The notes under the pieces are model-generated. The model saw nothing but the letters and a program-made list of their open reading frames with translations, made no database searches and was not told the origin of the DNA. A stretch of 64,000 nucleotides of DNA from Sphagnum magellanicum. Its lineage: Eukaryota; Streptophyta; Sphagnopsida; Sphagnales; Sphagnaceae. The position numbers and the translations under genes were made by a program. Below, one piece after another: positions 12,816-25,990 of the stretch (positions within the stretch are counted from its first letter, which is position 1; every line of letters begins with the position of its first letter). The stretch lies in NCBI GenBank assembly GCA_021904315.1, contig CM038919.1, positions 18,531,666 to 18,595,665 on the forward strand. Direction: 5' to 3'.

Positions 12816-15800
12816 CTAAACAAACCCAAAAATGAGTTGGCTCCCAAAATTTTACTATTCATGATGCAAAGCAACCCAATGGCCTTCTCTTTATTTTCTG
12901 CCTTTATTATCTTTGATAGTGAATGTACCCTAGAATTATTACCTTCAATAGTGAAACTCCTAACTTTTCTTCAATCTCTAGAATTTAGTGTTCATTTAGT
13001 GTTCATTTTAGCAGTTTGATGCTCACTTGGGCTGACTTCACCAATTACCTTTGGTTGGGCATCAAATAGGAAATTAAGGTCCTGATCGATGCCCCAATTG
13101 GTGCCCCACAAGGTACATTTTATAGATAACTTTACTGCCCAAAACATTTATGATATCTTTCCTAACCCCATGTAAAAACACTATTTTTAGAATTTGACAA
13201 TTACATAAGTAAAAAGAAAGGGTCCCATATATTGGTTGTTGGGTAAATTTTATAATTTAATTAGCTCAATTATATGATTTTATTTATTCTTAAAATCAAA
13301 GCATCATTAACTTAGGATAAACATTAATCCCAAAGAGCACAAGCATGTTACAATATGTCAATTGGTGATCATTTTGCTCAAAAAGTAAAAATAGATAAAA
13401 ATTAGATTTTGTATTTTTAAATTTTCAAAAGCTTTTTATCAATGTTATAAAACTTTTAGTGTATTTTTCATATTAAATAAGCCATATATGGTCATCCCCA
13501 ATTTTTATTATTATTTGAGCTATTTAAAAAATTTATTGCAACTTTATATTTGATATTTTTTCAAATCAAATTATTCAAATGATGTGTTATTAATATGTGA
13601 GTCATCATGCATATAGATACGCATTTTTTGGAACTTGAATATTTCAATTATGATAATGTTAAGCCCTTCAAAAATAGTTTTTTCTTATGTTGGTTTGAAG
13701 CATCAAGAACATGCTTTTTTATATGAATTACATCTACATTTTGTGATATGGTAAAAGACATTTTAAAATTTCTTTAAGGAAGCCACATGAATGGATGTAA
13801 AAAATGAAAGGTTATGATTCTACTTTATGTGTATCTTGTACAAAATGGGACAACAACACCAAATCAAAAAAAGTGAGTGAAATTAGATTGAAAAAAATAA
13901 AAATGTAGCATCTTAATCTTTTAAAAACCTTTTTCATGTCATTCTACATATGGGAAAAAAAAAATTAATTTTCAAAAAATGTGTTCTACTTTTTAACCTC
14001 CAAAGTTAACAATTCCATTTTTTTTGCATTCAAAGGACACTTTAAAAACCTACTTTAACATGTTTATGCCTTAAATATTATCATTTAAAAAAAAATAGCA
14101 TGTGTATAGTAACGTTACGATATTAATTATTAATATGAACAATTAGTAGCTTAATGAGCAAACTATATTATAACACTTGAAGATTTTCTTTAAAAACATG
14201 TTATATATTTTTCATCCTCAAGACTTGATTCAAAGTGCACATTGAATTAGCTACTCTCCAAGACAACTAGCACTACCTAATTTAATAATTAAAACACCAT
14301 CAATTGAAAGGCAATGGTAACTCTAATTCCTTAAGAGGTTCAATACTTGGTAGTTATTATTGCTAGAATATGGTCATTGGGTGGGAGCAATTAACACATT
14401 TAATTTACACCTTTTGAAGAGAAATCAAGGAAGTAAGAGGGGAAGAGATGTCATGTTGTGTTAAAGTAAACATATTGAAAAACATGTTATTTTTAGACAT
14501 TTTCTCCTTGTGGTGAACAACATTCAAATGCCTAAGGGTTCAAGCACTCTATAATGAGCTAGGGGTGCACCTTTAGGTGAACACTTATTTATTGTTTATT
14601 TGGAAAATTCTTGAGAAAAAAATAAGTAGAAAGTCTTTGAAAATATTTTTAATCATTATACTATTATGTTAAAAGTTTCCCAAAAAGATGTCATTTAAAA
14701 ATCTTTTTAAGAATTTGCAATATTGTGTTTTTTTGTGTTGAAATAACTTTAAAACATTGGTTACAATGTTGTTTTCAAAGTGTTTTTAGGTAATTTTTAT
14801 TTGTTATATTCGTTTCAAAACTTTAAAATATGTAAACTAATATATATGTTAATCGATCAATATTTTTAAAAATAGTTAAAAAATATTATACATGTATTAA
14901 ACATTTTAAATATTAATTGTTATTAGTGCCAATTAGTAGACTAAAAGCTTTTAACTTATGAGCCATTGTATTGTTTTCCATTTGTTTGTTAAATCATACA
15001 TCCTTTGCCTATTAAATATCAATAGGAATTTTGTTCACTTGTTGATTATTCCCTTAAAAAGCAAGTTCATTTGACCTTGTCTTAGGATAATAGCTATACT
15101 TTGATTCATGTTTTTTTTTTCTTGTTTCCGTCTTTCATGTACATAATTCAAATATGGTCTATTGTTTAGCTTATTAAAAATTGATTATTAAGTTCATATA
15201 TATTTATGAACTATTCACAAGGTTTGTGAAACAATGGTATATATTGGGTCACAAAGAATCATCCACAACATCAACATGATCTGCAAAATTCATAGCACAA
15301 TAATACATCTACAAGGCCCATCATATACAATGGGTTAAAAACAATCAATTTATATTTTATTACACGATCATGTGAGGTGTTAAAAATGTCATATATTGCA
15401 AGATCACAAAGAGTTGATGTTAGGTTAGGTTTCTTATTCTATTTCTATTGTTTCATTTATGTAGCAAAATCTAGCAAAGGGTTGAACTAAATTGGCATTG
15501 GCCCATTTACTAATATCTCAAGTTGTAAGTAGTGAATTAATAATTTTTGTTGTTTAATCCCAAAATCTCATATATGTTTAAGCTATAAAAGAAACTACAT
15601 TGCCCATGAAATTTGTTGACCTTGCTTATAATGAAAAAAATTGCCAAAAGGCACTAACACAACAATTCTTGCATGTCCCAACTCACTATGGAACTTATCC
15701 ATCTTTGAAAGAGCAAGCTTGATTTCCTTTCTAGCTCTAGACTTACTAAAACTAAAAATTTAAATGAAGGTGTAAACTAGCTAATAAAAGCCACTCGCAT

Positions 15801-16087
15801 TATAACCAATGCTTAAAAGACTACTTTTGCTACTTAAAGGACTTTAAATAGGGCTTCAAATAATTAGAAAATTTCATTTTATGAAAATATTTTAAAACTA
15901 TAGCTTGACATAATGGTATAATGCAATATCATTTTGGGTTATAAGAATAGATTAAACAAAAAGGTCAATTCATAAAGCATAGTTCTAGGAATATTATGTC
16001 ACTAAAAAGTCTAGTCGTTGGCTTGAATGGCTCAAGTATTATTTGGTTAACACCCACGAATAAAAGAAATCAAAATTACATGAATAA

Positions 16088-16091
<4 letters not shown>

Positions 16092-16122
<31 letters not shown>
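16092..16122. repeat. TA microsatellite
   Basis: About 15 TA units. Shorter TA runs of the same kind lie at about 21,838-21,855, 49,625-49,657, 57,839-57,862 and 59,628-59,640. Confidence 0.95.
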
Positions 16123-16126
<4 letters not shown>

Positions 16127-17937
16127 GGTTGAAATATGTGCATATTGGAAAATTAAACTTTAAGTAACAATAGGGTGAGGAAAAAAAACTCCTTCCCCTA
16201 ATACCCCCTAAAAATCCTTGTTTTACATAGATAGTCTACAATTCTAACATTAATTGTTCTCCCCAAGTTCCCACTTAAGGCCCAATGCCAATCTAAATAT
16301 TATGTTACTTGCCCCTACCCCATACCCTAGGATTTTACAATATTATTGACCATGATTGTTCCAAGTTCAAAACTATGTTGAGTAGGAACCCATTTTGGTG
16401 ATAACAACCACTAGTTCTAATTTTGGTTCATAAAAGTAACCTAGATCCAAACCAAGACTAATCTTGAGCTAAAGTAATCTGGTTTCAAAACTAGATTCAG
16501 AACCAGAACACTAATTCTATTTTTTTGGTGGAATTGAAATTAGAATTAAGATTTTTTATAAAATAACAACACATGGAATCAAGCGTTAATCAATGCACAA
16601 TATTTCCACATGGCACTTTGCCACTTCAATCCATTCAACCTAGAAGATAGGGGCCAACTATACAACATTGAATTTTTTTAAAAAATTCATAGCAATAGGT
16701 TACAATTTGTATAATTTCATTCCTCATCTTACAATATCAAAGTAGCTCATGAAAACATTGTCCCCAACATTGGTGAACACAACTAATTTGTTCCCACCTT
16801 AATGTTGGTAAGTGAATTGTTGTTCCAACATGATGATGATAAGTGCACATTGTATCTATCTTTACTCAAAAATCTATGGCATTGAATTAAGGTCTTGAAT
16901 TAGATGATGGTCCAAGGTCTAAATCTTAGAGACCAAATTGTAGCAAATTGAACCCTTGAATTTGAACCTTCTTCATATTAAAATTTTAATTTTTTGTGAG
17001 GTACAATGAGTGTGTATGAAGGCATAAAGGCGTAGGGTTCAATTTGAGGGTTCAATAGATAAAAATGTGAGATTCACATGTGAGACGATTAGGTTGACCT
17101 TTGTGTTTTTTGTTATAAAAAATTTCCTTTCTCTTCATTTTCTCATGTTCTTTTGTCTTGCTTCTTCCTTCGTGCTTCCTATTACACACAGTGAATGAGC
17201 ATAGGCATAAGACATTGGTGGCCCTAGTTTTTACTATGGCCATACAACGAGTCATTGCACAAATGGGCTCATTGCAAAGAATAGTTATTGCATAACATTG
17301 GAGAATTATGAGTGCATTGCTATTTTTTCAGAGTTTGTTAATACGTTACCAAGAGATTAGAAATGTGTACTTTCGAGTAACAATCTTGCGTGGATTTATA
17401 AATTCAACCATCTCAACTAGTGGTGCTAAAAATGGAGTGGTGGGTGTGTTCTCAACAATGTTCTCAATTCACAAGACATTTTTCATTCTTGCACAATTTC
17501 AATTTCAATGAGTGAAATAAAAACAATGAAAAGCAACAAAAAACAACAAAAGAGGCAATCTTGAACCCTAGTTTACATATTGGTTCTCCAAACCCTGAGC
17601 TTCATTTTTTGGTTTGGACCAATTGAATTTTCCTGCAAAAGTGGTGCCCCTAAGTAACATAGTTGAGTTATCATCATGAATGTAAAGTGGGGATAGAGAA
17701 AAAAAAGAAGGTTCAAATTTTATGGTCACCTCTAAGCCATATTTTCGACCCCTTGTCTGTTGGGTCTGCCATGGTTACATACTCTAGTCACTCTTTACCC
17801 AGGTCTTTTCTTTGACCTTAATTTCATCCATTGTCAAGCTTTCCAGAATACTCTTAAGAATTTTTTACACAAGCTTTACATGTGAAGAAGATTCGTGTTT
17901 GTGAAACTAAACAAAACTGATGAAAACAGGTTCTCTC

Positions 17938-18003
17938 TATCAAATTCAAACCTGAAACCTTGGAATCCAAGGACTCATCATCAACCAATGCACCCTGCCA
18001 TAA
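17938..18003 (-). mobile_element. tRNA-like SINE head
   Basis: On the minus strand GTGCATTGGTTGATGATGAG (box A-like, about 17,973-17,993) is followed by CAGGTTTGAATTTGA (box B-like, 17,940-17,954). The spacing fits a tRNA-derived promoter; body and tail were not delimited. Confidence 0.4.
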
Positions 18004-19124
18004 GGTACCTCGTTGAAAAGTGTGTCATTTCAGGCATACAGTAACATCATGAAATTTTGGTACAAATATAAAATTTGTGAAAATATTTTGCTATTGTGCA
18101 CTTGACTTACATTAGCATCAATTTTGGAGCCTAGTAGTGTAGTACTTAATTCGTTACAGTTGCTTACGGCATGATCTACTGTCGATGGGAGGTTCTACAC
18201 AAATGTTAGGGCTTTCCTTGTTGACAAATGTCCAACTCATTATTTTCTCATTAGTTTGATGATAAACAAACCAATGTCTGATATCATTATGTATCCAGGA
18301 TATGGATTGTTTAGTGTAAGGTAAAGCCCCGCGGTGCATGGGTGTTCCCCAGATAAAAGGCCTCAAATGTATTAAGCAACTGGTGAGAGCAGCTGAGTAA
18401 CCAAATATAGTGGAGGCGCATATATGTACAGAGAGCATGTTTGGTATCTTGGCTGCTCTTGCCAGTTATTGGACATAACCCATTTTCAAAACAGGTCCAT
18501 TGTGCATAAGATTTCCTGTGACTACTATTGTTTGTTGTGCTGTGCTGAGCTAATCTTGAGGAAGCAGCATTCGCATGTGTGACAAAGGCAGGGGTTATCA
18601 ATTGTAACTTGTTCTTGGCTAGCCACTGCTGTGCTGCCACACTACTTGAATCCCCCCCCCCAACAAAATTGGTGATGTATGAGATGGTAGCCAAGGTTGA
18701 CACTGTATTTTGGGAATGTCTTGGGCCCACTCACCCACAGGCTTTACCGATTGTCAAAGGCACAGGACAAACCTTATCATGAATAGCAACATCATGAGGT
18801 GTAAGAAGGTGTAGGAGGAGGGTTATGGTTTTGTCTCCTCCTTAAAAGTGAGAAAAATTTCCTTTAAAACAGAGAATCAATTGTATCAATTGTTAACATT
18901 TGTTGCTAGGAGTACTTTTTTCAGACTATATTAAAGAAGAGGAGATTTGGAGTGAACTATTATTTAATGTGCAGGGGGAACTTGAGGTCATAGGGCTAAG
19001 GTCTGCGGGGAGCTTCTGAGGAAAGATCCCCCACACGAGTAGTAAGCAAGTGTTTTATGAACTTTGTTGTGAAATAAATTGTTTTGTCAGAGGGGTCAAG
19101 AACTTGCAATGTTTATTTCCACAA

Positions 19125-19230
19125 TTTTGTGTGATAGCCAAAGTGGAAGATGTAGCCAAATTTGGCTACAAGTTCAATATGAAAATAGAAATGTAAGAAA
19201 GATCATTTTACATTTTTGGCTACTTACTTG
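19125..19230 (+). repeat. Dispersed repeat with the palindrome TAGCCAAATTTGGCTA (copy 2)
   Basis: The same 16-bp palindrome lies at 19,153-19,168, preceded by agccaaagtggaagatg and followed after 30 bp by agatcattttaca and tggctactta, as in copy 1 but in the opposite orientation. Confidence 0.6.
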
Positions 19231-20341
19231 AATCATGCACAGATATCTGCTGTTAAAAAAAAATTGGTGTAATCACGGCCATTGAAAATCTCAAAAAGGG
19301 TATGCTTGGAGAGGTACCAGTAGAGAGAGCAGTTCACCCTATCTCTATTGGGCAGAGAGAGAGTATTATCATTTACGAACACAGCAGTCTGCAAAGACAG
19401 CTAAACTTTTGTGTGTGTTTTTTTGTGTGTAAGTGAAGGTAAGAGGGAATGTCTTTAGATAAGAATTTGGCATCTCTCCAGTGCCTAGCCTAATCAGCTA
19501 TGATCTGCAATCTGATCAGCGTCAGGATTTTCCATTTGTCTTTCTGTCTCGATAGGTGGGAAAGTCTCTAGCAAATGTCACAGGACTGGAGCCTTTTATG
19601 AACTGTTGAACACGTAACCCACCCCTCATCTTACGAACTTTGTAGGTCTGAATGCACAGCCCTGCACTTCATTGTTGGAATGCCCCGTAACCTGTGGGCT
19701 TCAAAATTAGAACACACCAGCAGCTCAACATGATCACAAACTAAGAATATTTGTAAATGACAAGGCATAGCATGATAGGGGCAGGGTTCTTACACCTGCA
19801 ATGAAGAGTGGGAGGGATCATATAATCCCATGACCAAACCTTAGATTCACATTAAAAACTTAACTTAAGAACCCAATTGTAGTTGAGAACCGAGTTGAAC
19901 CCAAACTACCTATCCAGGGGATTTGTTTGAGAGATCCGACTAGGGATTGCATTGGGGTTCAGAGTTGCTCTTCCTTTTTTTTGTCATTTGCTGTCATGCC
20001 TCAAAGGCCAGCATTGCCTTTCTCATGTCATGTCTTTGAGATTAGAACGAAATGTGACAAAACAAATGTCATTTATTTCAAGACATGTAAGTTTCATTTT
20101 GTTATTGTCTTGCTATAATTTTGGGGACAGTTTGTACCATGAATAAAAAATAAATTGAAGGACTCAATTTGAATAACATCAGCACTTTTAAGATTATAAT
20201 CCTAAACCCAAACCACACCAAGAATTGTATCTTTTTCAAATTACTTTTATACCATAGCTGCCATGTTTCAGAAAAACAAAAATAATCATGTCCAAACACT
20301 ATTTTCAAAATGTCATTTTATGATCGGTCCTTATATATTAA

Positions 20342-20380
20342 TTTCTTTTTTTTTCTTTCTTTCTTTCTTTCTTTCTTTTT
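20342..20380. repeat. TTTC microsatellite
   Basis: Run of ctttctttctttctttcttt, about nine units, 400 bp downstream of HMA gene A. Confidence 0.95.
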
Positions 20381-20779
20381 GGGGGCTGAAAAGTTTCTCA
20401 CTGTTGCAAAAAATTTGAAAATTTGAATCACAAATTCAATGCTTTTTTCAAAAAAGTAGCTAATCATTGAAAAAAATTTGGAAAATTTCACCAAACCTGG
20501 TTCACAGGAAAGCATACTACAAAAACTATAACCAATGCTTATTTTGTAAGGTTTTGAGCGGTAATACCCACTTGAAAATCCATGTACAACCCTAAACCCT
20601 AAATCCATAAAACACCCTGCAGAAATTGAACCAAAACCTTGTATATAATTCTAAACCCTAAATGATCCACAAAAGTCCATTGTCGTGTGCTAATTTTGTG
20701 CCATTGAGAGAGAAATCGGTCAATGTGCAAGTATGCTGGCAAATTCAATAGAGCTGAAGAGATGGGTATGGAGATTCAT

Positions 20780-22005
20780 TCATGGTCTATAGGTGATGAG
20801 AGGATAATTGTAGGGTGGAGTTGGGTAAGAGTAAGGCCACAGTTGATCTGGGTGGTAGTAGTAGATACTCATGGGTGGAAGAGCTGGTGCATAGTACTGG
20901 ACAAATTGGTCCTTTGTCGTTGTGGTGCTTTCGGCACTGCTGGTTCCGGAGTCATCATCTGGATCTTTGTTCTTAGTTTCCTCCTTGGTTACAAACTTGG
21001 CTCCTTTGAAGATTTTTTTCACCTTCTTCAATACAACAGAGCGATCCTCCACTTTCCCCACAACCACAATTTTGGACTTATCCTTGTCCACTTGAATGTC
21101 TGTGATGCCTGCACAAACAAACAAAATAACTGTTAAGAGTCAAGATCAATTGGGTATTTTAGAGTACTCAGTATTTAAGCGTATGCATACTGGTAGACAT
21201 ATAAAGCTCTTAATTGGAGTATTTCTAGTGTACACATTAGTTAAGGTAAACTCCTTTTCTTCTTTCTTGTGAAATTTAATGAATAAAAAAAGGGTCAAAA
21301 ACATATACTTACCTGCAACTTTGTAATACAGTTCTTCCTTGACTTTTTGGATGCAACTGGGGCAGCAAATCTTGGCCTTCAGTTCAAGCTTCTGCAACAA
21401 ACAACAAAAACAACAACAACAACAACATGCAGTGCATTGAGCTCATGCACAAATTATTATTAAACCCAAGATCAACTCTTACACACACATAATATGTATA
21501 TATAATCAGGACATTTAGTTGCTTACAAGATTTTCATTTTTCGGGGGAATTTACATAAGTAACCAAGTCCAACAAGCAGCTGCAATTATATAGTAAAATT
21601 GTGCACATGATCAGCTTTGGGTGCATTACTATACTATTGTACCTACATCTGATGTTCAACACTAATTAAAAATTCTAAGGAGTGCATAATTAAGTCCACC
21701 TGCTCTTTTTCTTTCTTTGGTGCTTCTTTGTCTTTCTCTGGCTTTACAGGAACGAGCTTCCAGTACGTCAAAGCCTCAATGGGTATCACTCTTGCCCCAT
21801 AATCAAATCCAAAGCTGAACACCTGCACAACATGCACTTATATATATATATATATTAGTGCCCCACTAGATCTGGAGTCAGTACTGTTGACATTCTTCAT
21901 ATAAGCCACGAACTTGTAGCAAATCATGTACTCAAAATTGTGAAGTGAAATTATTCAATTTCCGCAAGTTTTTTCCAAGTTAGTGTTTACCTCGCTATTC
22001 TCCAT
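20780..22005 (-). CDS. HMA-domain metal-binding protein, HPP type, four exons (gene A)
   Basis: Four exons on the minus strand: 21991-22005, 21700-21822, 21313-21391 and 20780-21108, all with GT-AG introns; joined they give 181 residues. Exon 1 encodes only MENSE. Exon 2 starts VFSFGFDYG, contains WKLVPVK and ends in a Lys/Glu-rich linker. Exons 3 and 4 form one HMA fold (about residues 47-110): the metal loop reads KICCPSC, so the CxxC pair is kept but the usual Met is Ile; GITDIQVD and a KVVVVG-like strand follow. The tail is Thr/Ser-rich, then Tyr/Pro-rich (YYYHPDQLWPY), ending TYRP. There is no C-terminal CaaX box, so it is an HPP rather than an isoprenylated HIPP. HMA proteins of this kind bind soft metal ions or act in stress signalling; which of these applies here cannot be seen. 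The identical exon phases in gene B at 45.75-48.18 kb support the model. The 15-nt first exon is the least certain part, but gene B has its exact counterpart. Confidence 0.85.
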
Positions 22006-22596
22006 GGCTTCCTGCAGCTGCAACCTCCGAAACCCAACAAAGATCTTGGATCAATCCGCGATCTTCAAGCAGAATTACACTAATGCACGAGGCTAGTTAG
22101 CTTACACACAAATTTCTTATGCAATCCGGAATTTAACTACTTTCAAGTGCTTCTGATCCAAAGCCGTCCCGCTCACTCCTCAAAAAGTACCCCGGGAATG
22201 AACTCTAGTAGTTCTTCCAGTACTTGAGACAAGTGTCTAGAATCAAAGCTGAAAGTAACAACAATTTAGAACTGATCATATGCTGTTAGACTCTGGCGCG
22301 GAGTAAATATTTTGCTGGTACTATTATAGCTAATCTAGATCAACAAGAAAACTGTAATAGTCGATCGACGGGTTGCTGCCGCAGAAGATGCTGATCTATT
22401 CACAGAAAAAAGTTGAAACATGCAGATGCTAGATATAATATTATGATCAGCGAGAATTGTACTGGACATAATGATGAGCTAGCGGAAGAGAAAGGCGCAA
22501 TCACAGGAGATGATGATGAATGGTGGTGCTCCTCCTAGTTCTATTACAACTGATGAAAAGTCTAGCTGCAGATATGGAGCCGGAAAGTAGTGAGGA

Positions 22597-22603
22597 TTAT
22601 ATA
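22597..22603 (-). promoter_or_regulatory. Candidate TATA box of HMA gene A
   Basis: Read on the minus strand the site is TATATAA inside CCCCTATATAATCC, in an otherwise ordinary stretch. It lies about 590 bp upstream of the start codon, which would give a 5' leader of roughly 560 nt. The position is an inference from the motif alone. Confidence 0.4.
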
Positions 22604-22729
22604 GGGGAATTAGAGACAGGGAGGTGACTTCACTCGATCGGCAGTCTACAATGTAATTGTACTTAGCTCGGAATTTGCAAACAGGTTGCAAGGACACACG
22701 GTTAGCTATGTTTTTTCTGTTTTAATGGG

Positions 22730-23000
22730 GAAAAGAAGAAAAAAAAACAGAGATCTTGTGAGTGGTGGCCATGAATTTACGGGCCAACGCAACAGAGTTT
22801 TACGCGTCCAGACAGGCACAAGGGGAAGAAAGCGCGAAGTCGAAGACGAAGAGGAAGGTGCGAGAATTCGGAGATGCTCGAGGGTCCCGCTAGCGAGGGC
22901 GGTTTTTTTGCTTGAGGCAAACGTCGAGACGACGTTGGGGGTCTTCTCTTTCAACGCATTGCTGGACAAGACTTTCGTGCACCCTTTTGTCCAAAGGGTC
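22730..23000. promoter_or_regulatory. CpG-rich segment upstream of HMA gene A
   Basis: This 270-bp stretch is clearly richer in CG dinucleotides (gcgcgaagtcgaagacgaag, ctcgagggtcccgctagcgag) than the AT-rich DNA around it. It sits about 0.7-1.0 kb upstream of the start codon. Gene B has a similar CG-rich patch at about the same distance, which suggests a shared promoter or leader region. Open frames across it do not resemble any protein I know. Confidence 0.35.
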
Positions 23001-23030
23001 CACACTGAACCAATACCAGTGATTTTTTAA

Positions 23031-24329
23031 ATTATTTTAGTTTATTTTATTTTCTGTTTTTGCCTATGCTGAATAGTAGTGTGTTTTTCCAACAAATATA
23101 TGGGAAAAAAAAATTTGTGTCCAACAATTTTTTTTTTAAAAATGGGGATTTTTTTGGAGAGTTAATTGTAGCCTCGAGTGCTCGAGCCCCAACGCAAAGT
23201 ACAAAAGTTCTTTTTTATTATTCAAATGGTGGAAGGTTTTTGCATGTGATTGGTGGAAAGGTGATTAAAAATTGATGGACGAATCTTCTATCTATCGTGC
23301 AAAGAGGAGGGGGCTTTCAAATACAAAGAAAGAAACCTTCAGAATTTTTTACAATGTAATATAATATCCTAAGTTGAAAAAAAGTGTGGAATATTGAGGC
23401 ACGAGGTTGAAAAAATGGTGTATATGGCAAGCTCTTAAGTTGATAGAAAAATTTGTATGGTAATGCCCATAGTGTGGATAAGCATAAACTTGGGGGAAAC
23501 AAACATGTGGTGCAAGAGAAGATTAATAAAAACAACATCACTATTATTTTATTGGAGCTTAGACTAAGGTGAATCACTTTTCATGTTGTAACAATAGTTT
23601 TTTGTGAAGTGAGCATAAATGCAATGGGGTAATTTGTGTTTTACATGTCAAAAAGTTTTTTTTATAAAAATTTAATTTAAAACTATTAACTTGAGTATGG
23701 TGGATATGGCATAGGTGGTTTTTATGCATAAGTCATAAAATTAAAATATTTATTAACTCTTAAAATGAAAGTCATGGACTATCACCCTAGATAACAAGTT
23801 TCATATATGACATTCAAAATGGTTTAATAAATTCATATTATGATTATTTATAGAAACTCAATTTTCATTAATAATATATGAATAAATCAAGTTTAAACCA
23901 TTTTGGAGCATGTTAATTGTAGGTTTTTTTAATGGATTTTTTTAATATATAATTTTTTAAAATAGGATTTTTTTGCAAGAATTCATATTATTATGAAAAA
24001 AATATTCATTTTATGTTGGGTTTGTGCACACATGTATAAAAGAATTATCTCTAGATATGGTTAAAACTCAATTTTTTAAAATTGCTTGGAACTAATGAAT
24101 TGTTCTTGTTTAATTATTTAATCCTTTCATTACAAGAAAAAATGATTTTTATGACTAAGACATTTTGGAGTAAAGTCCAACTTTAATCATGTAGTCTTAT
24201 AAGAACACTAATCGATGTCATTGATTTGACTATGGCCATATAAATGACTAAATGACTATGATTATGACTACATAATTAGTAGTCATTTTGGTATACATGG
24301 CTTACATTGCTTAGATAACCTAAACATTA
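23031..24329. other. Intergenic, AT-rich
   Basis: No gene seen. The word cattacaagaaaaaatgatt at about 24,128 resembles one end of a CACTA element, but no matching partner end was found. Confidence 0.4.
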
Positions 24330-25530
24330 TATTACTTCAATACAACATAGTATTATTTAAGTAATCATATATAGCCTAGATATATTAAGCATAATGTACA
24401 TATAGCCTAAAAAATGTACATAGCTCATATGTAATGCCAAACCTATCCTTAGGTGGTACCACTAAGAATCAATTGAAAGAATTGTTAAGGAACCAAAAAT
24501 GGCCAAGTCATTTTCCTGGGCCCTTTACTTTAAATGTTTTCATAATTATTAAAAAAAATCTCATTTTTAAAAATTTCATGTAATAACATATGGCTTGAAA
24601 TTGATTTTTAAAATTTTAAAAATTAAATTTTTTAAAAATTTGCATTCCTAATTAAAATGGCCCCTTAAAAAATTGATAGCTTTAACTTTGAAAATTCATA
24701 ACTTAATTATACTTCCTCAATTAATTTCCTAATAAAAACCTAAAAATAAAATGATTTCAAAATTATTTTAGAAAAAACATTACCAAAAAAATTTTCAAAT
24801 CATATTTCAAATTTTTGTTCCTAACTAAAAAGTTCAAGGAAAGGAACCAACATTATGTTCCTAAAACGTTTTTAAATGCAATGATTAAAAAATTAAAAAT
24901 ACATAATGTTTTTATTATTATTGAAATTTTAAAATCTATAAAACCTAATAAATGTACTCACTAAAAAAATTATGAAAATATTTATTTAAGTGTTTCCTAT
25001 GATTTTTCAAAGTTTGATGAGTCTAGGAAAATCAAGATGTGATGTTTTTAGTGGTACCACCCAAAGATGGGCTTGCCCATAGCCTAAATATAACTTATGT
25101 ATAATTTTACATACCCTACTTATAATGTTATGTCATAGCCTTTGTAGCCTAATTATAGCCTATGTAACCTAGAGGTATATTCTATATAATGCAAACATAG
25201 TTTATGTTTAGCCTACATAGCCTTGGTATAAGTATACATAGTTGTACATATAACTTTCATATATAGCCCTACATAATCGAAGTATAGTCCTATGTATAGC
25301 TTATATAGCCTAGGTATAACCATACATAACCCACATAGCCTACCAATAGCCATACATAATTGTACATAATTTAGTTATAGCCTTATATAGCTTACATATA
25401 ACCTTAAGTATAGCCTTACGTATAAGCTAACCATAACCTACATTTTGCCTAAGTCTAACCCTACGTCACCTAAGTATTACCATAAAAAACTTACATGTAG
25501 CCTTCATATAGTCTTAAATAGATATTTAAC
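24330..25530. repeat. Cryptic tandem field of ATAGCCT / TATGTATA words
   Basis: On either side of the 644-bp insertion the sequence is built of drifting words such as catagcctaggtataacc and atagcctacatataacc, spaced roughly 15-25 bp. No exact period remains. Likely an old expanded simple repeat. Confidence 0.65.
24435..25078. mobile_element. Terminal-inverted-repeat element of 644 bp
   Basis: Ends are inverted: gccaaacctatccttagg then tggtaccactaa on the left, and ttagtggtaccacc then caaagatgggcttgcc on the right, about 30 bp with several differences. The interior is AT-rich and non-coding. It splits a field of atagcct-type repeats, so it inserted after the field formed. Superfamily and target duplication are unclear. 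Confidence 0.6.
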
Positions 25531-25737
25531 TAATTTTGAACTTAACTTGTTTGGTGGTTGAAAACCATTGAATTTTCATACAATTGACACAAAATTTCTT
25601 TTCATTTCCATTTTTTTAAAACTTAATAGTCACAAATGGAATGCTAATGAACAAAATTTGACAAAAATTAACAACGACATTGTCTTACAATATTTCATCA
25701 AAACACGGCCTATTAGCAAGGACATTGTGTTTTTTTT

Positions 25738-25990
25738 TAAATGGTACCTAAATCATCAAATTATAAAACTTGGAGCATCTACTAGCCACCATATGCTAAA
25801 TTTATGATATATATATAATATTATTTTCTTAAACATATTGAAATGTTTAACTTTAAAATTCAATTAAATAAATAAAAAATGGTACCTAATTTCATGAAAT
25901 TATAACACTTGGAGTATCTATTGGCCACCAAATGCTAATATTATAATGACTTTCTACAAAGAGATTGAAACATCTAACTAGTTTTTTATT
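25738..25990. repeat. Tandem duplication, unit about 139 bp
   Basis: Two copies begin aaatggtacctaa at about 25,739 and 25,878 and share attataa(a/c)acttggag and ggccaccaaatgcta-like parts, with modest divergence. Confidence 0.75.

Larger units (their letters stand above)
6886..20779. other. Intergenic, no gene recognised
   Basis: Mostly AT-rich DNA, extremely so at 13.1-16.1 kb. Two parts have a more gene-like base mix, 10.4-12.5 kb and 17.8-19.8 kb, but hold only short frames with no recognisable domain; they could be non-coding transcripts or worn repeats. Direct copies of taagagcatctcc at 11,247 and 11,586 look like MITE ends. Confidence 0.5.

Noticed and set aside
18154-18730. Overlapping frames of 94 and 139 codons on the minus strand
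   Set aside because: No recognisable domain, a C-homopolymer within the frame, and no clear splice partners. The base mix is gene-like, so a non-coding transcript remains possible.
22686-23030. 114-codon frame with basic residues upstream of HMA gene A
   Set aside because: Frames are open on both strands simply because the segment is CG-rich; it is better explained as promoter or leader.
24128-24150. cattacaagaaaaa as a CACTA terminus
   Set aside because: First base pattern differs from CACTA and no inverted partner was found within reach.
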